NCBI GenBank assembly: GCA_002424525.1
Contig: DIKJ01000144.1
Location: 1-6,575, forward strand
DNA length: 6,575 nucleotides
DNA from: Bacteroidales bacterium UBA5621
GTDB lineage: Bacteria > Bacteroidota > Bacteroidia > Bacteroidales > VadinHA17
Direction: 5' to 3'
Shown: in pieces, positions 1 through 6,312 of the stretch
Numbering within the stretch: position 1 is the stretch's first letter
Layout of the letters: the number at the start of each line of letters is the position of its first letter
The notes under the pieces: generated by a model
What the model saw: only the letters and a program-made list of their open reading frames with translations
What the model was told of the DNA's origin: nothing
Database searches by the model: none
Position numbers and translations under genes: made by a program

Positions 1-407
1 AGTTCCCTGCGGAAATACGATCCTGCACTCCTCATGTTTTCGGCAAGGATGATATCGACAGGAGAGATGTTACCTGAGTCATATCTTGCCAGCAGGCTTT
101 CTGCAAGGACAGGAATAAGATCCGGCAGACCCCTCAGACCGACACTCACGGCAATAATCGGTGTATTCGTGATCTCTTCTGCAACTGCCTTTCTGTCAAA
201 AGCATTGACAGCCCTGACATTCCTGACAACCAGCTTTTCTTCTTTTTCAGCTTTTATAATAACGTTATACTGTTGCCGCCGGTTCAGCTCCCTGACCAAA
301 GGTTCGTTAATATCAATAAAAACGACTTCATAGCCACTCCTGCTGAACAGCTGGCCTATAAAGGACCTTCCTATTTTCCCGGCGCCAAAAAGAACCAGCT
401 TCCTCAT
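1..407 (-). CDS. Mannitol-1-phosphate 5-dehydrogenase-like protein, N-terminal part (cut by window edge)
   Basis: The 135 visible residues are the NAD-binding half of a polyol-phosphate dehydrogenase of the mannitol dehydrogenase family. Such enzymes interconvert a polyol phosphate and a ketose phosphate in the cytoplasm with NAD. The protein opens with a beta strand and the dinucleotide motif GAGKIGRSF (residues 8-16), very close to the start of E. coli MtlD as I remember it. Asp32 at the end of the second strand should bind the NAD ribose and favours NAD over NADP. Around residues 112-126 the stretch NISPVDIILAENM matches the MtlD segment around its CEN motif, with Ala122 in place of Cys. 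The catalytic C-terminal domain lies outside the window, so the substrate cannot be read. The ATG at 407-405 overlaps the kinase stop codon in an ATGA, and an AGGA lies only three bases upstream, so translational coupling to the kinase is likely. Family is certain; mannitol as substrate is not. Confidence 0.9.
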   Translation of the reverse strand, partial: MRKLVLFGAGKIGRSFIGQLFSRSGYEVVFIDINEPLVRELNRRQQYNVIIKAEKEEKLVVRNVRAVNAFDRKAVAEEITNTPIIAVSVGLRGLPDLIPVLAESLLARYDSGNISPVDIILAENMRSAGSYFRRE

Positions 408-1609
408 AATTCCTGTTTAAACTGATAGCCTGTCTGATGCAGGTAATCATTCCTGAATTCACGTATCTTCTCCAGCTTCTCTCCAGGATGCTTTTCGAAA
501 TACGTGCCTCCGACATAGGAACAGGTGAAGCCTCCTGATGCCACTGCCCATGAGAGGGCATCGATCAGGTCATAACTGCCTCTTTCAGCATTCTTTGCCT
601 GCAGGGCGAGAGATGAAATGATACCTCCGGCAAAATTATCACCGCATCCTGTGGTATCTCCTTTCGACCGTAGCCCGGGTGTGACCATCCGGGAAACCGG
701 GAAGGCAGATATATCCATCCGGCTGAAGAGCCTGCCATTGGAAAATGCCAGAATATCACTGGCGCCGTTGGTTATAAAGAATGATGATACATCTTTCTCT
801 GCGAAAAACTCTGCCGCATCATTCTCATCGCGCTTCCCGCTGATCCTTAAAGCCTCTTCCCTGTCCATAATGAGAACATCTATCAGGCTGTATTCTTCAT
901 TTTCCCCTGCCAGCGGCCAGGGTTTTTCCGGATCGCTCTTCTCATTTCTGAAATCAAAGACCGTATTGACCAGGGTTATGGCATTGCTCTTTTTCGATCT
1001 TTTTAGGAGATCCGTCAGATTATCGTGTATCCCCGGAACAAGGGCGGTCCCTCCGAAACAGATGATCCGGGCGTCAAAAAAATCATCATCCAGCATCGCC
1101 GGAGTTAAATCCCATGCCGCACCAATGTTATTGACAAAGGTCCGTTCACCGTGACCGTCAGCAAAATGCGGGTCAGACAAGACATGAGTAAAAGGAGTTG
1201 GTTTACTGCTTCTTCTGATATAACCTGAAACATTGAGGGGTGTTCTGCCTGCAAGAGCCAGTATTTTTTCCGCAGTATCATCATCCCCAAGACTGCCGTA
1301 AAATCTGACGTCAAAAGTGTCTCCCGGGAGCATCTGTGATGCATGTATAAAAGAGACCAGTCCGGGGCCGCCCAGATTAACAGCATCGGGAGAACTTGTT
1401 CCTGAAAGTTCTTTCAGGATTTCAGGATACGTTACGCCTGAAAACCTTTCCAGCTCGTCGGTAAAAACCAGTCTGCCAGGACTGAGACCGCCATCTCCGG
1501 TCTTTCTTGAAAGATATTTCTTAAACTGAGGGGTTTCAAACCCGATGCCGGTATAGATAAAATCTGCCAGTGCGCATCCGACACCGGTGATGGTCAGCTT
1601 TCTCTTCAT
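404..1609 (-). CDS. PfkB/ribokinase-family carbohydrate kinase
   Basis: A cytoplasmic ATP-dependent sugar kinase of 401 residues. The C-terminal PfkB signature GDTTGCGDNFAGG sits at residues 317-329, with Asp324 the expected catalytic base and the adjacent glycines forming the anion hole. An N-terminal NLGGPG (78-83) corresponds to the substrate-binding GG region, FYGSLGDDD (103-111) matches the usual G-x-x-G-x-D element, and IMDREEALRISG (247-258) is the typical N-x-x-E-like strand with the Asn replaced. The family is usually 300-340 residues; the extra length includes an N-terminal stretch of about 50 residues (roughly 25-75) before the GG motif. I chose the ATG at 1609 over an in-frame TTG at 1636, which would add nine residues and almost touch the upstream stop. 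There is no clear Shine-Dalgarno sequence. It lies 28 bases after the isomerase gene and overlaps the dehydrogenase gene, so it probably phosphorylates the ketose made by the isomerase. The actual sugar is unknown. Confidence 0.93.
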   Translation of the reverse strand: MKRKLTITGVGCALADFIYTGIGFETPQFKKYLSRKTGDGGLSPGRLVFTDELERFSGVTYPEILKELSGTSSPDAVNLGGPGLVSFIHASQMLPGDTFDVRFYGSLGDDDTAEKILALAGRTPLNVSGYIRRSSKPTPFTHVLSDPHFADGHGERTFVNNIGAAWDLTPAMLDDDFFDARIICFGGTALVPGIHDNLTDLLKRSKKSNAITLVNTVFDFRNEKSDPEKPWPLAGENEEYSLIDVLIMDREEALRISGKRDENDAAEFFAEKDVSSFFITNGASDILAFSNGRLFSRMDISAFPVSRMVTPGLRSKGDTTGCGDNFAGGIISSLALQAKNAERGSYDLIDALSWAVASGGFTCSYVGGTYFEKHPGEKLEKIREFRNDYLHQTGYQFKQEL

Positions 1610-1637
1610 TTCAAAGATACTAACAATATGAGCCAAT

Positions 1638-2672
1638 TTATTTCCCTAATAAATGCCTTAATATTAATAGATCAAGCTCTTCGTAGTCTCTTTCTGCGAT
1701 TAAAGCTTCAACTTTTGTCTCATCAAGACTTCTTGATAATTCTAAAAGCCTCAAAAAGATTATCCTGCTGTTGTTTAAATGCTTGGTTGCGACTTCCTCC
1801 TTTTGAGTTCGCATGGCTTTGACATCAAGACCAACCCATTCACCTTTATTCCCGTAGCCATGCTTGTCAAGTATCCTTACCTGGTTGAATGCTCTCCGCA
1901 GATCGACAGAGCCAAAGGCTTTGTCCTGATCGAATTTCAAGCCGTTCTGATCATTAAGATGGACTGTCCAGAGTTTGCCAAAGGATAATGCAAACCCCAT
2001 TTCATCCGAAGGGTCGAGACCTGCAAGAATAGCATGTGCACTCTCAATATTCACTCCAACACGTTTTGGATCACTGCAAAGCATGGATAACGCTATTGCA
2101 TGCCCTGTTGTGGGTATATAAGCATGATCCATCGGTTCGTTTGGTTTGGGTTCTACACATACCCTTACTTTGGGATCATAATCAAGCATTTGATTAATTG
2201 CGTAGATGATCCTTTCTGTCGCGGTCTTGCTGTCTTTCGACTCACGGATATATGATCCTTCCCGTGCAAGCCATAAGATCAGCAAGTCGGTTCCGAGTGT
2301 GTTTGCGATATCTATTGCCCGCTTACTGCGGTCAATCGCATATTTTCTACAATCTGGATCATTTGATGTATATCCGCCATCAATTGTCCGTTCGTCTTCC
2401 CATAACCTGGGTGCTACAAATTCAGCTGCCAGTCCATGATCATCCAGTACTTTCTTAATATCTTTTGCACTGTTAACGATTTGTTGGGGTGTCAGATCAT
2501 TCATGTCAGGGACTGCATCGTCATCATGAAACTGAACACCATCAAAACCGAGCTTCTTGTACAACGTGAGCTTGTTGCTGAATTTGACGGATCTGCGCAC
2601 CGCAGGACCAAATGGATCCGCTCCTTCATGAATATTCCAGGGTCCGAAAGTAAATTGAAATTTTCCTTTCAT
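1638..2672 (-). CDS. Xylose isomerase-like TIM-barrel sugar isomerase with an altered metal-1 ligand
   Basis: A 344-residue cytoplasmic protein that aligns along its length with the short (actinobacterial-type) xylose isomerases, which are about 385 residues. Conserved elements, with Streptomyces numbering from memory: Trp12 (W16); DPFG at 19-22 with Phe21 (F26, which enters the partner subunit's site); FHDDD at 48-52 with His49 and Asp52 (H54, D57); Trp134 (W137); VEPKPNEP at 173-180 with Glu174 and Lys176 (E181, K183); Glu210 and His213 (E217, H220); FDQD at 247-250 with Asp248 and Asp250 (D255, D257); Asp283 (D287). The exception is His238, which falls where the metal-1 ligand D245 belongs in an ungapped stretch. 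Pocket residues also differ: Trp91 for F94 and Ala87 for T90. It should therefore be a divalent-metal aldose-ketose isomerase, but perhaps not for xylose or glucose. The ATG at 2672 follows an A-rich leader typical of Bacteroidota. It is the first gene of a likely operon with the kinase and the MtlD-like gene. Family is secure, substrate open. Confidence 0.92.
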   Translation of the reverse strand: MKGKFQFTFGPWNIHEGADPFGPAVRRSVKFSNKLTLYKKLGFDGVQFHDDDAVPDMNDLTPQQIVNSAKDIKKVLDDHGLAAEFVAPRLWEDERTIDGGYTSNDPDCRKYAIDRSKRAIDIANTLGTDLLILWLAREGSYIRESKDSKTATERIIYAINQMLDYDPKVRVCVEPKPNEPMDHAYIPTTGHAIALSMLCSDPKRVGVNIESAHAILAGLDPSDEMGFALSFGKLWTVHLNDQNGLKFDQDKAFGSVDLRRAFNQVRILDKHGYGNKGEWVGLDVKAMRTQKEEVATKHLNNSRIIFLRLLELSRSLDETKVEALIAERDYEELDLLILRHLLGK

Positions 2673-2892
2673 AATATTGGTTTTTAAGTTGTTAAATGTT
2701 TAAAGAACTTTATAAATTTAATCATTCTTTTCAAAGTTGTTCTTCTTTCTTAAAGATTCTCTTTTAAATTCTATACGCTGAGCATTTCCTGACAACCTGT
2801 TCATAATTGCGATTGTAGACTCGCCGATATACTGTTGCCATTTCGATGCGCCAGTTCCTTTTCTCATTGGCATCAGCAAGGTCGGTCTTCGG
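2673..2892. other. Gene-poor gap with possible gene debris
   Basis: These 220 bases separate the truncated transporter gene from the isomerase gene. I recognise no gene here. On the minus strand two overlapping frames are open for part of it. One ends at 2718 and has its first ATG at about 2873, giving some 51 residues with a basic, polar end (FKRESLRKKNNFEKND). The other is in frame with the transporter and continues after its TGA with a charged helix-like segment (RNWRIEMATVYRR) until a TAA at about 2767. Neither resembles the missing cytoplasmic domain of the transporter, and neither has convincing start signals. The low-coordinate part (2673-2740) is very A/T-rich and suits a promoter and leader. 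The most likely reading is leftover coding sequence from a rearrangement followed by the isomerase promoter. Confidence 0.4.
2705..2735 (-). promoter_or_regulatory. Possible Bacteroidota-type promoter for the isomerase-kinase-dehydrogenase genes
   Basis: A perfect TTTG (2735-2732) is followed after 19 bases by TAAAGTTC (2712-2705). This is a partial match to the Bacteroidota sigma consensus TTTG, 19-21 bases, TAnnTTTG: the TA and two of the last four bases agree. Transcription would start near 2698, giving a leader of about 25 bases before the ATG at 2672. The surrounding DNA is very A/T-rich, so chance matches are easy. The placement is sensible because the upstream transporter gene ends 220 bases away. 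Confidence 0.25.
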
Positions 2893-3513
2893 TCACAAAT
2901 CAATAAGAGTCCTCCCTGAGTCTTTCAGTAACCCTGCCGCCCATCTGATGATCACCAGGGAGCTTACGAGGGCTGCAATGGTGTCGATATAGGTTATATT
3001 CCAGATCATTGCAGCCGTCAGTCCGGTAATGGCCGCGATACTTGTTAATGAATCAGCCAGGACGTGTAAATATGCCGCCCTTATGTTATGATCCGATTCC
3101 CTGCGGTCGTGATGAAGCAGAAAAGCGCTCACCAGATTGACAGCCAGTCCGGCAATGGCAACAATAATCGCTTCCCTGTAAATGATATCAACAGGTGTCA
3201 CAAATCTTCTGACAGCCTGAACAATTATCAGCAGGGCGAAGATCAACAGGATCAAACCGCTGGTATAACCTGCCAGTGACAAAATCTTGACGGAACTGTT
3301 ATTATACTTCGAATTTTCTGATAATCTTCTGACAACAATATAGGCAATCCAGCTCAGACCGATCGCCAGTACATGCGATCCCATATGGATGCCGTCTGCC
3401 AGCAATGCCATCGATCCGGTGACCATTCCGGCCACAATCTCCACAACCATTGCCACAGCAGTAAGCAGGACCACCCATCGTGTCTTCCGTTCAAATTTAT
3501 CGGTCGGGGTCAC
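2893..3513 (-). CDS. DmeF-like cation diffusion facilitator, lacking the C-terminal domain
   Basis: A 206-residue inner-membrane protein of the CDF family, which exports divalent metals (Zn, Co, Ni, Cd) in exchange for protons. It resembles the DmeF subgroup: GSMALLADGIHMGSH (residues 33-47) in helix 2 and NIRAAYLHVLADSLTS (143-158) in helix 5. The metal site would be His43 and His47 (HxxxH) in helix 2 with His150 and Asp154 (HxxxD) in helix 5. Six membrane segments are visible at roughly 12-34, 38-60, 77-99, 114-134, 149-170 and 175-195. The His-rich loop between helices 4 and 5 is reduced to a short HHDRRESDH. The protein stops ten residues after helix 6 (SGRTLIDL), so the cytoplasmic domain of about 80-100 residues found in most relatives is absent. 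The start is GTG at 3513; no in-frame ATG lies between it and the upstream TAA. The gene sits 63 bases after the GH3 gene and has no obvious tie to sugar metabolism. It may be a truncated remnant or a working short form. Confidence 0.85.
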   Translation of the reverse strand: MTPTDKFERKTRWVVLLTAVAMVVEIVAGMVTGSMALLADGIHMGSHVLAIGLSWIAYIVVRRLSENSKYNNSSVKILSLAGYTSGLILLIFALLIIVQAVRRFVTPVDIIYREAIIVAIAGLAVNLVSAFLLHHDRRESDHNIRAAYLHVLADSLTSIAAITGLTAAMIWNITYIDTIAALVSSLVIIRWAAGLLKDSGRTLIDL

Positions 3514-3576
3514 ATTTGCTTTTTACTAACTAACAAATGAATCGGTCCAAGTGTTTGGATTTAAAGACTCTGTTTA

Positions 3577-6228
3577 TCAATTGCTAAAAGGGACCTCCCT
3601 CCCCGTCAGTCTGATCCTACCCGTGAGGACCTGCGTAAATCCCGGATCGAGATACCCTTTGAAACCCGGTTGTTTGCCGCCGACTGAGATAGTAAAATAC
3701 CCGGGCTCGATCACTCTTTTATCCCTGTTGTTAATAATAGAGAATTGTCTTGGTTCAAGAGTGAATTCGACCTCTTTGCTTTCGCCCGGATTCAGTGTGA
3801 TCCTATCAAAACCTTCAAGCTGCCTGACCGGTCGGGTCGTGGAAGCTTTTTCATCCGTAAGGTAGAGCTGCACCACTTCATCCCCGGCAGTTTTTCCTGA
3901 ATTGGTGACAGTTACCTTAACCTTTACCTTCTCACCGGCTACTGCTTTCTGAGGCAGTGACAGATTGCTGTAGGTAAAAGTGGTATAGCTTAATCCATAT
4001 CCGAAGGGATAAAGAGGTTCCTGCGTAAAGAACCTGTAAGTTTTCCCTTTCATGTCGTAATCCTCAAATGCAGGGATCTGGTCAATTGATTTATAATATG
4101 TTACAGGCAATCTTCCGGCCGGGTTGAAATCCCCGAACAGGACATCAGCCACAGCATTTCCACCTTGTTGTCCGGGATAGCCCGCAAGTATTATTGCCGC
4201 AGCTTTCTCCTGTAATTTATTGATGGAGAGCGCTCCACCGTTCATCAGCACCACAATCACGGGTTTTCCTGTTCCAGCAACTGCATCAAAGAGCTGTTCC
4301 TGCATTGCCGGCAGATTAAGATTTGTACGGTCACCTCCCAGGAATCCGTCTATCTGTATCCTCATTTCCTCACCCTCAAGACGTTGAGAAAGACCAAGTA
4401 CAAGGACAACAGCGTCAGACTCGCGGGCTGCCTGAACAGCCTGACGGGTGATATCCGTCCGTGGCCCGGCCCATAATAATTTCATGTCAGCATCGCCGGC
4501 GAAATTCCTGTACATTACCTCGATCTTGTATTTTTTCCCGGCTTCCAGCTCAGCAGAGAACTCCCTGTGAAATGCATGGTGTTCATCCCTGAAATTAATG
4601 ATCCTCTTCCCGTCGAGATGAATCTCATATGCTGATGATCCCCATCCTCCGAGCGCATATGTTCCGGTCTCAGGAGGAATCAGCCACGTGGTCCATTTCA
4701 CTCCGAAATCATCATCAGGCATGTCAAGGCGGGGTGAAAGATGTTCCCAGTAGAAGTTGATATTGTCATCGATCCTGGTAAAAACCGGCTCACCCTTCAT
4801 ATCCCTGTTGTTAAAATACTCTCCGAGAGCGCCCTGCCTGCCATCAGGTGCCTGAAGGTATCTTGAGGGTATGACAGTCAGGTTATGTATCCCATCTGCA
4901 AGGTCACTGCCTTCAGCATATATAATTTTCGTTGCAGGTTTTAGCTTGTTGCGGATACCTGCAAGTACAGTCACAGGATCTTTCGGTATCCCGTTGTAAT
5001 TGCCTATCAGCGATTCAAAATTATCGGCATTGGGACCAATCACAGCAATCGTTTTAATATCCTTGCTTAGCGGAAGTGTATTGTCAGAATTTTTCAGAAG
5101 TACAACTGATTTCTGAGCCGCTTCGCGTGCCAGGGAATTGTTGTAATCGGAGCAGTTGACGAAAAAGGGTATCTGTGCATAGGGTACAACAGGATCCGGA
5201 TCGAACATTCCAAGTTTGAATCTCGCTGTAAAGATCCTTTTAGCAGCTAAGTCTATATCAGCTTCGGTCAGGATACCCCTTTCCACGGCCGTCATCAGGT
5301 TTCTGTAATCTGAGCCGCATTCAAGGTCGGTGCCTGCCTTAACGGCATGGGCAGCTGCCTCAGCGGCATCTTTGGCAAAACCCTGGTATTTATAGAAATC
5401 TGTTATGGCCCAGCAGTCAGACACTATATACCCCTTGAAACCCCAGTCATCGCGGAGGATGCTGTAGAGGATCGGGTTTGCACAGCAAGGGAAATCCCGG
5501 AACATGTTATATGCACCCATTACAGAGTATGCTCCTGCGTCAACTATCAGGGTCCGGAATGCCGGCAGATACGTCTCCCACAGATCTACCTCACTTACGT
5601 TTGCATTGAATGAATGCCTTAATGGCTCAGGGCCCGAGTGCACTGCATAGTGTTTTGCAGTGGCAACAGTTTTCAGGTATTTTGGGTCGTCACCCTGCAT
5701 CCCCTTTACAAACTGAAGGCCCATTCTGCCTGTCAGGAAGGGATCCTCGCCGTAGGTCTCATGTCCCCTTCCCCATCTCGGATCGCGGAAGATATTTATG
5801 TTCGGCGACCAGAATGTAAGTCCCTGGTAAATACCTGTCTTGCCTCTGCGCTGAAACTCATGGTATTTAGCTCTGGCCTCATCGGAGATGGCATTGGCCA
5901 CATTATACATCAGGCCTTCGTCCCACGAGTTGGCTATTGTGATCGACTGCGGAAAAACGGTTGCATAACCGGCTCTTGCAACTCCATGCAGGGCTTCGTT
6001 CCACCAGTTGTATGATGGTATGCCCAGACGCGGTACAGCTGGTGCAGTATAAAGAAGCTGGTCCGCCTTCTCCTTAAGGGTCATCCTCGAAACAAGATCG
6101 TTGACCCTCACTTCAGGAGACAGAGTGTGGTCCCTGAAAGGAAAAGCGCTGGGATCCTGCTGGGCTGTAACATTCAGCCCTGCTGAAACAGCAGAAATGG
6201 CAACAAATAGCAATAATGATTTCTTCAT
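3577..6228 (-). CDS. Exported GH3 beta-glycosidase (beta-xylosidase-like) with inserted PA14 domain
   Basis: An 883-residue glycoside hydrolase family 3 enzyme that removes terminal beta-linked sugars from oligosaccharides, probably in the periplasm. Residues 1-22 form a signal peptide (KK, hydrophobic core, cleavage after NVTA); there is no lipobox cysteine and no obvious type IX secretion tail. The (beta/alpha)8 domain spans about 35-340, with RDPRWGRGHETYGEDPFL (148-165), the Lys192-His193 pair and nucleophile Asp271 in IVSDCWAI. The second domain (about 370-455 and 590-715) is interrupted by a PA14 module at about 465-588 (GEYFNN to LLWAGP). The acid/base should be one of Glu618, Glu620 or Glu621 in LEGEEM, ahead of GGDR (631-634). 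A fibronectin-III-like domain covers about 745-850. GPEPLRH (199-205) and GTDLECG (299-305) are features I associate with beta-xylosidase-type GH3 members, so xylosidase is favoured, but glucosidase or arabinosidase activity cannot be excluded. All catalytic elements are intact and length is normal for this domain arrangement. Confidence 0.96.
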   Translation of the reverse strand: MKKSLLLFVAISAVSAGLNVTAQQDPSAFPFRDHTLSPEVRVNDLVSRMTLKEKADQLLYTAPAVPRLGIPSYNWWNEALHGVARAGYATVFPQSITIANSWDEGLMYNVANAISDEARAKYHEFQRRGKTGIYQGLTFWSPNINIFRDPRWGRGHETYGEDPFLTGRMGLQFVKGMQGDDPKYLKTVATAKHYAVHSGPEPLRHSFNANVSEVDLWETYLPAFRTLIVDAGAYSVMGAYNMFRDFPCCANPILYSILRDDWGFKGYIVSDCWAITDFYKYQGFAKDAAEAAAHAVKAGTDLECGSDYRNLMTAVERGILTEADIDLAAKRIFTARFKLGMFDPDPVVPYAQIPFFVNCSDYNNSLAREAAQKSVVLLKNSDNTLPLSKDIKTIAVIGPNADNFESLIGNYNGIPKDPVTVLAGIRNKLKPATKIIYAEGSDLADGIHNLTVIPSRYLQAPDGRQGALGEYFNNRDMKGEPVFTRIDDNINFYWEHLSPRLDMPDDDFGVKWTTWLIPPETGTYALGGWGSSAYEIHLDGKRIINFRDEHHAFHREFSAELEAGKKYKIEVMYRNFAGDADMKLLWAGPRTDITRQAVQAARESDAVVLVLGLSQRLEGEEMRIQIDGFLGGDRTNLNLPAMQEQLFDAVAGTGKPVIVVLMNGGALSINKLQEKAAAIILAGYPGQQGGNAVADVLFGDFNPAGRLPVTYYKSIDQIPAFEDYDMKGKTYRFFTQEPLYPFGYGLSYTTFTYSNLSLPQKAVAGEKVKVKVTVTNSGKTAGDEVVQLYLTDEKASTTRPVRQLEGFDRITLNPGESKEVEFTLEPRQFSIINNRDKRVIEPGYFTISVGGKQPGFKGYLDPGFTQVLTGRIRLTGREVPFSN

Positions 6229-6252
6229 AGCATCAGGTTCTGATTTAGATCG

Positions 6253-6282
6253 AAAAGTTATGAAAAATTTTTATTTACCCAA
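6253..6282 (-). promoter_or_regulatory. Possible Bacteroidota-type promoter upstream of the GH3 gene
   Basis: TTGG (6282-6279), 18 bases, then TAACTTTT (6260-6253) resembles the Bacteroidota consensus TTTG, 19-21 bases, TAnnTTTG, with one mismatch in each element and a spacing one base short. It lies in the 84-base gap between the oxidoreductase stop and the GH3 start. It would give a leader of about 20 bases. No Shine-Dalgarno sequence is seen before the GH3 ATG, which is normal for this phylum. The gap has no strong terminator hairpin, so read-through from the oxidoreductase gene is equally possible. Confidence 0.3.
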
Positions 6283-6312
6283 GCTCCTGGATTCTTATAA
6301 GTTACTCATGGA

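Noticed and set aside
618..1154. Open frame of 178 codons on the plus strand
   Set aside because: It lies wholly inside the well-supported kinase gene, is rich in Ser, Arg and Leu as expected of an antisense shadow, and has no recognisable domain.
1610..1636. Nine-residue N-terminal extension of the kinase from a TTG codon
   Set aside because: An ATG at 1609 gives the usual short lead-in (MKRKLTITGVG) before the first strand; the extension begins almost at the isomerase stop codon and adds nothing family-like.
1638..2672. Naming the isomerase xylA
   Set aside because: The metal-1 ligand and pocket residues differ and the neighbours do not include a xylulokinase of the FGGY family, so the symbol would overstate what is known.
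2702..2730. AAAGAA ... TTCTTT inverted repeat upstream of the isomerase
   Set aside because: It has six A/T-rich pairs with a loop of about 17-20 bases in low-complexity DNA, which is expected by chance.
2718..2903. A small gene of 61 codons upstream of the isomerase
   Set aside because: It would need a TTG start inside the transporter's end, has no recognisable family and overlaps another equally plausible frame; recorded only as possible debris.
3546..3559. Small inverted repeat TCCAA-GTGT-TTGGA between the GH3 and CDF genes
   Set aside because: The stem is only five base pairs and no run of T follows on the minus strand, so it does not support a terminator call.
5347..6015. Overlapping plus-strand open frames opposite the GH3 gene
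   Set aside because: They are antisense to the conserved catalytic domain and show no motifs, so they are shadows.
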